In this document: positions 52,449-61,006 of the stretch, in pieces
How positions within the stretch are numbered: the first letter of the stretch is position 1
How the letters are laid out: every line of letters begins with the position of its first letter
Program-made: the position numbers and the translations under genes
Notes under the pieces: model-generated
Told to the model about the DNA's origin: nothing
What the model saw: only the letters and a program-made list of their open reading frames with translations
Databases searched by the model: none
Source: Flavobacterium sp. AED
Lineage (GTDB): Bacteria > Bacteroidota > Bacteroidia > Flavobacteriales > Flavobacteriaceae
Direction of reading: 5' to 3'
NCBI RefSeq assembly: GCF_000812945.1
Contig: NZ_JSYM01000001.1
Coordinates: 434,001 to 498,000 of the forward strand
Length of the DNA stretch: 64,000 nucleotides

Positions 52449-52889
52449 TTATTTTCCGGGTTCTAATTGTGTACTTACCGCAATTCGGTTCCAGGCGTTT
52501 ATGGTTACGATTGCCATAATGATTTGAGCGATTTGGTTTTTGTCAAAAAAAAGTACTGCTTTTTGGTAGCTTGTCTCAGATAGGCCTTGATTGTGGATCA
52601 AAGTGATTTCTTCGGTCATGGATAGAATTACTTTTTCTTTCTCAGTAAACAAATCAGTTTCACGCCAAGCATTTAGTAAAAAAATACGTTGGTTGGTTTC
52701 TCCGTATTTCAAGGCATCTTTGGTATGCATATCGATACAAAAGGCACAACCATTGATTTGTGAAGCTCGAATTTTAATTAATTCTTTTTCCGTTTTAGAT
52801 ATTTGGGAAGTAGCCAGATATCCTTCTAAAGCTAACATGGCTTTAAATGCTTGAGGTTCTGTTTCGTTGATGTTGACTCTTTTTTCCAT
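52449..52889 (-). CDS. Carboxymuconolactone-decarboxylase-like (AhpD-type) protein (146 aa)
   Basis: The CMD motif CAFCIDMHTKDALKYGE gives the redox-active Cys-x-x-Cys-x3-His centre of AhpD-like peroxidase partners. MALEGYLATSQISKTEKELIKIRASQINGC precedes it. It probably acts in peroxide or organic-hydroperoxide stress. A Crp/Fnr-type regulator gene lies just upstream on the same strand and may control it. Confidence 0.88.
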   Translation of the reverse strand: MEKRVNINETEPQAFKAMLALEGYLATSQISKTEKELIKIRASQINGCAFCIDMHTKDALKYGETNQRIFLLNAWRETDLFTEKEKVILSMTEEITLIHNQGLSETSYQKAVLFFDKNQIAQIIMAIVTINAWNRIAVSTQLEPGK

Positions 52890-52956
52890 TTTTGTTTTTC
52901 TTTTAAATTAATAAAGCAAAATTCGGGAATAGGCAACAGAAAAAACTTAAACTGGT

Positions 52957-53532
52957 TTAAGAACGATTTTTATTTCGAATTTCACTTAAGTATTCCGGGG
53001 TAAATCCTAGAAAAGAAGCAATTAAATATTGTGGAATTCGCTGTACAAATTCAGGTTGGGATTTGCACAGATGATCGTAGAATTCTTCTTTTGTAAAATC
53101 GTATAGGTATTTCATTCGCACTTGTGCAGCAGCATAGGCACGTTGGTATATAAATCTAAAATAGCGTTCCATTTTGGGGAACTTCATTAGTAATTGTTCT
53201 TGTGATTCCCTATTGATAATTAAAATTTCAGAAGACTCCACAGCTTGAATATAAAATTCAGTAGGCAATCTATGCTCGTAGGCAAGGTTATCAGTAATCC
53301 ACCAATTTTCTATGGCGAACTCAGTAGTTTGTTCGACGCCTTTGTTATTTATGAAAAATTTCCTCAAACAACCTTTAAGCACAAAAAAATGTGATTTACA
53401 AATAGCTCCTTCAACAACTAAATTTTCTTTCTTTTTGATACTTTTAACTTCAAAAAATGTCATGATTTCCAAAAATTCCTTTTCGTTTATTTCAATGAAT
53501 TTTTCTAAATGGGTTTTGAAAAGATGAGTCAT
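52957..53532 (-). CDS. Crp/Fnr-family transcriptional regulator (191 aa)
   Basis: The start ATG at 53532 (MTHLFKTHLEKFI) is preferred to one 20 codons upstream because the family begins there. A cNMP-binding-like beta barrel is visible: FEVKSIKKKENLVVEGAICKSHFFVLKGCLRKFF, then TEFAIENWWITD, ESSEILIINRESQEQLL. A C-terminal helical region (YLYDFTKEEFYDHLCKSQPEFVQRIPQYLIASFLGFTPEYLSEIRNKN) holds the HTH. No cAMP Arg is obvious. It lies upstream of the CMD gene. Confidence 0.85.
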   Translation of the reverse strand: MTHLFKTHLEKFIEINEKEFLEIMTFFEVKSIKKKENLVVEGAICKSHFFVLKGCLRKFFINNKGVEQTTEFAIENWWITDNLAYEHRLPTEFYIQAVESSEILIINRESQEQLLMKFPKMERYFRFIYQRAYAAAQVRMKYLYDFTKEEFYDHLCKSQPEFVQRIPQYLIASFLGFTPEYLSEIRNKNRS

Positions 53533-53649
53533 TGTTTTTATTTGATGTATTTGTTTGTATAAACGAACCTTTTCTTTGTTTCTCAATATCAAAAACAGTA
53601 GTCTTCCCTATTCTTTGGTAGATTTATCTATTCCTGTATTAGCACCCAC

Positions 53650-54162
53650 TTACTTTTTCTTTTCTTCGTCAACAATTAGTTTCAAAGAATTAATATAATC
53701 CGTATCAAATTCTATAACTCTTATTTTGTTTTGCTTAAAACTCATTTCACCATCAAATTTCCCTTCGGTTCCCAAAAAATCTATTACCAGTTCTTCCTCA
53801 TTTAGTTCTAGGAGTTTACCGAGATAAACCGCTTTATCTGACTTTTTTGTAATCTGAAAAATCTCATATTTATTTGCTAAAAAATGTATAATGGAAGACA
53901 AATCTTTAAGCGGAATTATTTCCGCTGCACTTGTTTTTAAACCTTTAAGTTTAATTACTCTTGCTGTGAATTCATGATCTTTGTCTTGAATAATTGACTT
54001 TACATTTTTATTTTTTAATATCGTATAGCCATCAATTATAAAATCAAAAGGGTTATTTTTTAGTAAAATCCAATCTTCAGTCCAATCAATAAGAAAACCA
54101 CTAAAAATTTCTTTTTTGTCGTCAAATTCTATTGAAATTAATTGTCGTAAGTATTTTTCCAT
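53650..54162 (-). CDS. Uncharacterised protein (170 aa)
   Basis: Not recognised. It is a soluble alpha/beta protein starting MEKYLRQLISIEFDDKKEIFSGFLIDWTEDWILLKNNPFDFIIDGYTILK. Its opening resembles SM-like/Hfq-type short-sheet proteins (two halves with 'G-F-L-I-D-W.. ..I-L-L..' and 'Y-L-G-K-L-L-E-L-N-E-E'). It could bind RNA or ligand. It is separated by 117 bases from the Crp-type gene. Confidence 0.6.
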   Translation of the reverse strand: MEKYLRQLISIEFDDKKEIFSGFLIDWTEDWILLKNNPFDFIIDGYTILKNKNVKSIIQDKDHEFTARVIKLKGLKTSAAEIIPLKDLSSIIHFLANKYEIFQITKKSDKAVYLGKLLELNEEELVIDFLGTEGKFDGEMSFKQNKIRVIEFDTDYINSLKLIVDEEKKK

Positions 54163-54595
54163 TATGTTTTTTTAAATTTTGAGAGTGTCTGCTACTAGCA
54201 TCAATTAGCCCGAAGCGTCTGGGTAGAACCTCTAAACGAGCTTTATTTTGTTAATTAAAAAGTAAATATATGAGATTTAAACTTCAATTAAAATTCTTTT
54301 CAGAAAAAGTCACTTTATGGTTCGTAAAAGAAAACGAACCATAAAAAGCGATAAAAACAGCTATTAGAACCCCAAAATATAAAGCAATACTTTTAGATAT
54401 TGTTTTAATAGGTTTTGGTCAATCAGATTAAAAATCCGACGCAGATTATAGGCTAAAAAAAACAATCACTATTGACTCACTGTATGAACACAGTTTAAAA
54501 AACTGCGCTAACTATTTTGGTATATCAGCACAATCGATTTAGAAAATAAATTTAAGGGTAAATCCTCGAAAACTAAGCTTAGCCTTTACGAATAT
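54163..54595. other. Gene-free stretch containing repeat copy 2
   Basis: Almost entirely occupied by the 290-bp repeat (54243-54536). A hairpin ATGGTTCG...CGAACCAT is conserved near 54317-54341. Confidence 0.5.
54243..54536 (+). repeat. Dispersed intergenic repeat, copy 2 (about 290 bp)
   Basis: Partner of 49542-49834. In this copy the hairpin with arms TATGGTTCG and CGAACCATA is perfect; the corresponding part of copy 1 is weaker. Confidence 0.7.
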
Positions 54596-56632
54596 TTAAT
54601 AGGATAGTGCTTGAAGATTAAAAATAACTTCAATTTTTGTTCCTGCTCCAATTTTTGATTCAATGTCAAATTGACCTTTTAAAGAATTCGTTCTTTCTTT
54701 CATATTACTTAATCCGATACCTCCTTTTTTAATTTTCGTATCAAATCCTGCTCCGTCGTCAGTAATACTCAGTTGCAAAATATCATTATCCTTTCTCTGA
54801 ATTTTTACCGTACAATTCTTTGCGTTTGCATACTTATTAATATTTAAAATCGCCTCCTGAATAATACGGTATAAATTAATCTTATATATATTATCAACAG
54901 TTGTCCATTCAAACATTTCTTCATTTAAATAGTTAAACTGGGTCTTAGTAAACTCTTTTTGATTTTCTATTAAACTTGACAATAGTACATTAAAATCATT
55001 ACCATCAAAAAAAGAACCTCGGCTTAAATCATGTGCAATACTTCTAATCTCACTCTCAATATTTTGTAATTCAGTAATATATACTTTCCTTTTTTCAATT
55101 GTTTCCTCGTCTATTAAAGAATTAAAGAAACCTAAATTCATTCGAACACCATAAATTTTATTCATTACGCCATCATGTAATTCTTTGGCTATTCTGTCCT
55201 TCTCACTCTCTTTTGCAAGATCAATTTTTTTATTTTGTTCGGTCAGCAGATGGTATATTTCATCATTAGCTTTTTGCTGTTTCTTAAAGAACTGTAACTC
55301 TTTATTTCTATATTTTAAATATCTTAAAACAATAATTAATATCAGTATTAAGACTAACCCAAACGAACCCATTAAAATAAAAAAGTTCTCTTTTGTCAAA
55401 ACTTTATTTTCATCCTCTATTCTTGAAGTTTCATACTCAATCCTGGCATACTTATTATGAGCATTTTTTTGAACTCCATTAATGCTGTCACTTACTTTGA
55501 TGTATTGATTTGCGTAGAACAACCTGTTTTTCTTATCTAATTCGGATAACAATTTTAATGAAGCCAAAATTTCATTACTGTTCTTAATTTTAGTGGCTAA
55601 TTGATTCGCTTCTTTTAAAGTTTCTATTGATTTTATAGTATCCTTTTGAGTTAAAAAATATTCTCCTATGTGGATCTTTTTATATAAAATTTCCGACTCA
55701 ATCCCCATACTATCAACAATTCTTAAGGATTCAAAAAACATAGGGGCTACATTTTGATAATCTCTATTTTTCATCTTGGAATAAGCCAAATTACTTAAAA
55801 CATTAGCATATAATCTCGGGGATCTCTTTTTTAAATCTTCTGTAAGTAAGACTTGTAACTTTTCTATAGACTTCGAGAACTCTTTTTTTAAATCATATAA
55901 ATTACATATATTCATGACAGAAATCACATTGTAATTATTTATTACATCTTTATTTACACCCTGATTTTTCATTATTTCGAGGTCACGCAATGCTAATTCA
56001 TGATATCGTAAGGCTTCATCATATTTAACTAGTTTCTCTAAACAATTACCCATTAACGTATTACAAGGATAAATAAAGCGGTGATTGCTAGATTTTTTTA
56101 AATACTGTAATGCTTTAGAAATTTCAACTTCACATTCTACATAATTTCCTTCATAAAATAAAACATAGGCTTTATTAAATAGCATTTTGCCCAAATTATC
56201 ATAATCGTGGATTTTATAATATAATTTTTCTGCTTGTAGATAATAAAAGTAAGCGCTATCCCTTTTTGAGTTTTGATAACAATCGCCAACATAATATAGC
56301 GCCTTTGGAATTCTGATACTATCGTTAGCTTGTTTTGATAGTTTTAAAGCCCTTAAACCGGAAGATAAAGATTTTTCTAAATTATTGATATTAAAATATT
56401 CCGTTGCGACTTTTAAATAAGTCTCTCTGACAATGGAATCATTATCCTTAGATTTTAATAAATGACCAATTGAATCTAAGTATTTCTCTTTTTTATTTTG
56501 ACCTAAACCATCTAAATACGTTTTGTCAAATAAGGTAGTGCTGTTTTTTACAGAGGTATCTGAATCATTCTTTTGGCACGAAAAAAAAAGGGACAGCAGA
56601 AAAAAACAGATAATTTTAGTAGGGGTACTCAA
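54596..56632 (-). CDS. TPR sensor histidine kinase, lipoprotein-type N-terminus (678 aa)
   Basis: A lipobox signal (FFLLSLFFSCQKND) precedes a periplasmic TPR region (about 60-370). One membrane helix at about 415-437 (FFILMGSFGLVLILILIIVLRYL) follows. The cytoplasmic kinase has a HisKA_3 H-box (ERDRIAKELHDGVMNKIYGVRMNLG) and an ATPase domain with N-box RIIQEAILNINKYA, G1 DDGAGFD and GIGLSNMKERTNSL. This NarL-type kinase should phosphorylate the LuxR-type regulator encoded at 57095. It probably senses an envelope signal via the TPR domain. Confidence 0.9.
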   Translation of the reverse strand: MSTPTKIICFFLLSLFFSCQKNDSDTSVKNSTTLFDKTYLDGLGQNKKEKYLDSIGHLLKSKDNDSIVRETYLKVATEYFNINNLEKSLSSGLRALKLSKQANDSIRIPKALYYVGDCYQNSKRDSAYFYYLQAEKLYYKIHDYDNLGKMLFNKAYVLFYEGNYVECEVEISKALQYLKKSSNHRFIYPCNTLMGNCLEKLVKYDEALRYHELALRDLEIMKNQGVNKDVINNYNVISVMNICNLYDLKKEFSKSIEKLQVLLTEDLKKRSPRLYANVLSNLAYSKMKNRDYQNVAPMFFESLRIVDSMGIESEILYKKIHIGEYFLTQKDTIKSIETLKEANQLATKIKNSNEILASLKLLSELDKKNRLFYANQYIKVSDSINGVQKNAHNKYARIEYETSRIEDENKVLTKENFFILMGSFGLVLILILIIVLRYLKYRNKELQFFKKQQKANDEIYHLLTEQNKKIDLAKESEKDRIAKELHDGVMNKIYGVRMNLGFFNSLIDEETIEKRKVYITELQNIESEIRSIAHDLSRGSFFDGNDFNVLLSSLIENQKEFTKTQFNYLNEEMFEWTTVDNIYKINLYRIIQEAILNINKYANAKNCTVKIQRKDNDILQLSITDDGAGFDTKIKKGGIGLSNMKERTNSLKGQFDIESKIGAGTKIEVIFNLQALSY

Positions 56633-56672
56633 AATCTAATTATTATTTTATAATTTCAAATGTAGTATTTAG

Positions 56673-56722
56673 AAATAAGAATACCATATGATTTACAAAT
56701 AAATCATATGGTATTCTTATTT
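56673..56722 (-). terminator. 22-bp perfect hairpin between lipoprotein and kinase genes
   Basis: Positions 56673-56694 pair perfectly with 56701-56722 around a 6-base loop. It lies between two minus-strand genes, so it should end or attenuate transcripts of the upstream lipoprotein gene, lowering read-through into the kinase gene. Confidence 0.7.
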
Positions 56723-56739
56723 CAAGTTATAACTTAATA

Positions 56740-56988
56740 CTATCTTGGCATCGGTGGATTAACTGGATCACCATCTGGCGCACTACTTGTTGGTGCTGCA
56801 TTTATTTTTGTACCTGATTTTACTGTAGTGGAATCAATAGTTTTTGCAGTCAAAACAGTCTGAGGTGTAATCTCAAAATTTTTAGCTTTAACCTCTTGAC
56901 CTTCATAACTATCATCATTTGAACATGAGTAAGTTAATAACGTAATGCAAACAAGTCCCGCTATGTGTAATTTATTTTTCATAAACAT
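56740..56988 (-). CDS. Small lipoprotein (82 aa)
   Basis: A lipobox signal peptide (IAGLVCITLLTYSCSNDD) is followed by a polar, Thr/Pro-rich 60-residue tail with no domain. It lies between the kinase gene and the divergent regulator gene, so it could be a signal partner or output. The function is unknown. Confidence 0.65.
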   Translation of the reverse strand: MFMKNKLHIAGLVCITLLTYSCSNDDSYEGQEVKAKNFEITPQTVLTAKTIDSTTVKSGTKINAAPTSSAPDGDPVNPPMPR

Positions 56989-57094
56989 TAATTTAAGTTA
57001 GACAATCTTTTTTTACAAAAAAACAACTTTGCTTCAATTAAATAGTACGGTATAACCGTAATATTTAATTAATTTTGCAGAAATTGAAAAACAG

Positions 57095-57766
57095 ATGAAA
57101 AGCCTTAATATTTTGATAGTTGATGATCACCCCATGACTGTTGATAGCTATACTAATCTTTTATCTGATAATGACTTTCAAAAAAACACTCCCAAATTCA
57201 TAAAGAGTTATAACTGTCAAGATGCCTACACCAAAATATTTTTTCATCTCAAACAAAATACAACTATTGATTTAGCATTATTGGATATTAGCCTTCCTCC
57301 TTATAAAGAATTTAATATTGAAAATGGTATTGACCTGGCTTTGCTAATTAGAAAAAAATTTACAAATTGTAAAATAGTTCTTCTTACAATGCATAGTGAG
57401 CCCCTTACAGTAGATACAATCATTAAAAAGATAAACCCTGAAGGTTTTGTTTCTAAAAGTGATATCAACTTTGAATTATTCCCTATTATTTGTAAAAAAA
57501 TTATGGATGGAGATACATTTCGAAGCACTACTATACTAGAATCTCAGCGAGAATTGTTTCAAAAAAATATAAATTGGGATAAACATGATAGTCAGATTCT
57601 AATCTTAATCTCGCAGGGAACTAAAACGGTTAATCTTCCTGACTATATTCCTCTTTCTATGAGTGCAATAGAAAAAAGAAAAGCAAATATAAAAGAGCAG
57701 CTATTAATGGGAAAAGGCAGCGATAGAGACCTAATTACGAAAGCTAAAAAATTAGGTTTATTATAA
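57095..57766 (+). CDS. LuxR/NarL-type response regulator (223 aa)
   Basis: The REC domain has VDDHPMTVDSY and phospho-acceptor Asp in ALLDISLPP, then KIVLLTMHSE and GFVSKSD. The C-terminal domain has the outline of a GerE-type HTH (KHDSQILILISQGTKTVNLPDYIPLSMSAIEKRKANIKEQL) with an unusually acidic second helix. Divergent from the lipoprotein and kinase genes. It is the expected partner of the 54596-56632 kinase. Confidence 0.85.
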   Translation: MKSLNILIVDDHPMTVDSYTNLLSDNDFQKNTPKFIKSYNCQDAYTKIFFHLKQNTTIDLALLDISLPPYKEFNIENGIDLALLIRKKFTNCKIVLLTMHSEPLTVDTIIKKINPEGFVSKSDINFELFPIICKKIMDGDTFRSTTILESQRELFQKNINWDKHDSQILILISQGTKTVNLPDYIPLSMSAIEKRKANIKEQLLMGKGSDRDLITKAKKLGLL

Positions 57767-57827
57767 ATTTAACGTAAACATCCAATACAATTGTAACTAA
57801 ATATTAGCTTGATATTTTTCTTTCAAT

Positions 57828-58027
57828 TCAACGCTCTACCTTCCTTAACAAATTCAAAATAAGACCCCGCATTGCCTCATTAATTTTTTCTAATGCTTTA
57901 TCAATGGTAAACCATTGTACCTTGTCTATTTCAGGAAAGCTTTTTAATGTCCCTGACTTTGGAGGCCATTCGATCTCAAAAGTATTACTTACTACAGTAT
58001 CTGTATTAATATCCTTTTCCAGAGACT
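57828..58027 (-). pseudogene. C-terminal remnant of a NUDIX hydrolase
   Basis: On the minus strand, SNTFEIEWPPKSGTLKSFPE and IDKVQWFTIDKALEKINEAM, followed by RGLILNLLRKVER and a stop, match the end of the NTP-pyrophosphohydrolase type of NUDIX proteins. An in-frame stop lies just upstream and the NUDIX box itself is missing, so this is a decayed gene. Confidence 0.7.
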
Positions 58028-58289
58028 AATGCCATTAAAGTATTAAAATAGAAAAAGCAAATCCAGAACCAAATAGCGAAAATTGTGTAATTAATGAAGA
58101 ATGGTATACTATAGAAAGGCGATCGCGCAACACACGTCTCTAGCCATTTGCAAATTTAGTGGAATTACCGTTTTAAATCGTATTTTCGTTTGGCAGAAAA
58201 TACTCGTTTTCATAACTTGCTAACGCCTAGAGGCATGAGAATGACATTGTGTGCTATTTTAAAGGACCTAAATTCAACCAAAAACAATA
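58028..58289. other. Gene-free stretch
   Basis: Apart from CATAACTTGCTAACGCC near 58200, a weak resemblance to attC-like junctions of the island, nothing is recognised. Confidence 0.3.
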
Positions 58290-59099
58290 ATGAAACAATC
58301 ACAAAAAGGAGAATTTTATGGACAAACTAATAACACTATTAATTTAGAAGGAATTACCTTGACTGATACTGTTTATACTCACGATAAAGTAGATTGGCAT
58401 TATCACGAAAACGCTTATTTTACTTTTATACTTCAAGGAAATGTAATTGAAGGAAACAAAAATGAAATTTATAATTGTTCTGCAGGTAGTTTACTATTTC
58501 ATAATTGGCAAGAACCGCACTATAATATCAAACCCGAAGGATTTACAAGAGGTTTTCATATCGAAATAGAAAAATGGTGGTTTGATAATTTGGAATTTAA
58601 TACAACAAATTTACAAGGTAGCATCAATATTGCAAACCCCGATTTGAAATTTTTAATGTATAAAATTTTTAGAGAAACAAAAGTTGATGATAATGCAACG
58701 CAACTTTCAATTCAAACATTATTATTAGAAACTTTAGCAAAAATGCTCCGATATAATCAAACTAAATTTAATAAAAAACCGACTTGGGTTTCTGAAGTAA
58801 ATATGATATTGAATGACCAGTTTTTAGATCATCTTACATTAGAATATTTGTCAAAAACTTTAAACATTCATCCTGTTCATTTGTCAAGAGATTTTTCAAA
58901 ATACTTCAATTCCAGTTTGGGAGAATATATTAGAAAATTAAAAGTCCAAAAGTCTTTACAACTAATCTCAGAAAAAAAGCTCGATTTGACATCAATAGCT
59001 TTTGAGTGTGGCTTTTCTGACCAAAGTCATTTTACACGTTGTTTTAAAGAAATCAACGGAATTAATCCGTCCGAATATAGAAAAATCCTTTTCCGTTAA
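58290..59099 (+). CDS. AraC-family transcriptional regulator (269 aa)
   Basis: The N-terminal cupin domain (about 10-110; HDKVDWHYHENAYFTFILQGN and SAGSLLFHNWQEPHYN) binds an effector. The C-terminal AraC domain has both HTH units (LTLEYLSKTLNIHPVHLSRDFSKYFNSSLGEYIRKLK and LDLTSIAFECGFSDQSHFTRCFKEINGINPSEYRK). It precedes a serine hydrolase gene by 80 bases and is likely to regulate it. Confidence 0.9.
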   Translation: MKQSQKGEFYGQTNNTINLEGITLTDTVYTHDKVDWHYHENAYFTFILQGNVIEGNKNEIYNCSAGSLLFHNWQEPHYNIKPEGFTRGFHIEIEKWWFDNLEFNTTNLQGSINIANPDLKFLMYKIFRETKVDDNATQLSIQTLLLETLAKMLRYNQTKFNKKPTWVSEVNMILNDQFLDHLTLEYLSKTLNIHPVHLSRDFSKYFNSSLGEYIRKLKVQKSLQLISEKKLDLTSIAFECGFSDQSHFTRCFKEINGINPSEYRKILFR

Positions 59100-59178
59100 T
59101 ATTTTCCAAATGTTAATCCTGTTCTATTTTTCAACAGTATTTGGTTCTACTTTTGAGACTTAACTATATCAAATAATT

Positions 59179-60843
59179 ATGAAACGGATTTCACTTGCAT
59201 TTTTAGTTATTCTTTTTTTTCAGACAACGTTTGGGCAAACAAAAGACCTTGTAACAACTGACGGAATTACCAGCAGTTTGCACCAATCTAATATTGGCAG
59301 GGTTACCTTTATGAATGGGAATATACTATTGGATAAATATACTGCATCTGATTTTCTTAAATCCTTTCACTTAACCTATCGCTCAGACTTAAATATTCGG
59401 GTTTTTATGAGCAATTCTGTAACGAATTATCTTCATCAGCTTGCCCCTGATTTATCAGCGGAAGAATTACTTAAAAAAGGGAACCTCCAATTTGCATTCT
59501 ATATTGATACTAAATTTATCTATAAAGAAAACATTAATTTCGGATGTAACTTTGGTTCTGGGGGCAACAAAAATACTTCCACTACATTCAGGGTTCCTTT
59601 GACCAGCACTAAAGGAGAAGATTGGTGGGCCATGTATATGTGGGACAGATTTAAAGGTAATGGTGGCGAAAAAGCATTGAACATAGGTAGTCACAAACTC
59701 AAAATCGAGATTAGACCTTATGTGAAAATTGATGAAAATAGTGACGCAAAGGTTGGTGGCTTAATTGCAGAAGGTCAAATTCAACTCGTTATACAAACAC
59801 CAAAAATAACTACAAAACAAATTGCAGTTCAACCAATACAACCCAACAGTGATTGGAAACTTTCAGATTTAACATTCAACAAAAAGAATATCGAAGCCCT
59901 TAATACTGAAATTGCCAATTACAATCTAAAGGAAATTACGAGTGTTGTTGTAATTCATAAAGGGAAGCTTTTGCTGGAAGAGTATTTTAATGGTGCCGAT
60001 AGAAGTACATTGCACGATACCCGTTCTGCAGGGAAATCTTTTACATCAACGCTTATGGGAATCGCTATTAATGATGGTTATATTAAGAATGAAAATCAAA
60101 CACTGAATACATTTTACAACTTAAAAACGTTTGAAAACTATGAAGTTAAAAAAGACAGTGTAAAAATAAAAGATTTATTAACCATGAGTTCCGCTTTTAA
60201 TGGTTCCGATATCGATAGTGATTCGCCAGGAAATGAGGAAAACATGTATCCTACTGACAATTGGGTAAAATTTGGTTTAGACCTTCAAATGGATCAATCA
60301 AAAACTAATGGAGGCCGATGGGATTATTTCACTGCCGGTGTGGTGCTTTTAGGCGATATTTTAGATAAAAAAGTTCCTGATGGTCTAGAAAAATATGCAG
60401 ATAGAAACCTTTTTAAACCATTAAATATCACAAAATACCAATGGCAATATACCCCGCAAAAAGTAGTTAATACAGCAGGAGGTTTACAAATGAGATCTTT
60501 AGATTATGCTAAGTATGCTCAATTGTACAAAGCCAACGGTGTCTGGAATGGCGAACAAATAATACCTCTTGAATGGGTGCAAAAAACTTTTACTCGCCAA
60601 ATTCAAATTCCTGAAAGAGATAATCAATTTTATAGTTATTTATTCTGGAATAAATCTGTTGCTTATAAAGGTAAAAACTATGAAACCTTTTATTGTGCAG
60701 GAAATGGCGGAAACGAATTCATAATCTTCAAGGACCTTCCGATTGTGATTATTATAACTTCTAAAGCTTACAATAAACCTTATGGACACTCACAAGCTGA
60801 TACCATTGTTAAGGATTTTATTTTACCGTCATTAATGCCGTAA
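59179..60843 (+). CDS. Secreted serine hydrolase (beta-lactamase-like) with extra N-terminal domain (554 aa)
   Basis: A signal peptide (ISLAFLVILFFQTTFGQ) leads into a beta-sandwich-like N-terminal domain of about 190 residues. The class C beta-lactamase/DD-peptidase domain (about 220-554) has SAGK (Ser and Lys of the SxxK motif) in TRSAGKSFTSTL, Tyr in WDYFTAGVVLLGDIL, and a late motif in CAGNGGNEFIIF where a His/Lys-Thr-Gly would stand. It should act on D-Ala peptides, esters or beta-lactams outside the membrane. Confidence 0.85.
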   Translation: MKRISLAFLVILFFQTTFGQTKDLVTTDGITSSLHQSNIGRVTFMNGNILLDKYTASDFLKSFHLTYRSDLNIRVFMSNSVTNYLHQLAPDLSAEELLKKGNLQFAFYIDTKFIYKENINFGCNFGSGGNKNTSTTFRVPLTSTKGEDWWAMYMWDRFKGNGGEKALNIGSHKLKIEIRPYVKIDENSDAKVGGLIAEGQIQLVIQTPKITTKQIAVQPIQPNSDWKLSDLTFNKKNIEALNTEIANYNLKEITSVVVIHKGKLLLEEYFNGADRSTLHDTRSAGKSFTSTLMGIAINDGYIKNENQTLNTFYNLKTFENYEVKKDSVKIKDLLTMSSAFNGSDIDSDSPGNEENMYPTDNWVKFGLDLQMDQSKTNGGRWDYFTAGVVLLGDILDKKVPDGLEKYADRNLFKPLNITKYQWQYTPQKVVNTAGGLQMRSLDYAKYAQLYKANGVWNGEQIIPLEWVQKTFTRQIQIPERDNQFYSYLFWNKSVAYKGKNYETFYCAGNGGNEFIIFKDLPIVIIITSKAYNKPYGHSQADTIVKDFILPSLMP

Positions 60844-60880
60844 AACATCACGCAACAACTAAGGTTGCGTTGCGTGCACA
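60844..60880 (+). terminator. Terminator-like repeat after the serine hydrolase
   Basis: CACGCAAC (about 60849) pairs with GTTGCG..CGTG (about 60863-60876). It is weakly followed by T. Confidence 0.4.
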
Positions 60881-61006
60881 GCACGAAAGATAAACTCTGA
60901 AAGTATCCGTTATACCTTTTAATTAATTTTTATAAAAAAAAGATTGTCTACATCTACAAAATGATAAGACCACTATTTTGTTTTTCATTAAGGTAATCTT
61001 TTAAAC

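Noticed and set aside
58195..58230. attC-like site at CATAACTTGCTAACGCC
   Set aside because: The core words are there, but no complementary arm or matching cassette end was found nearby.
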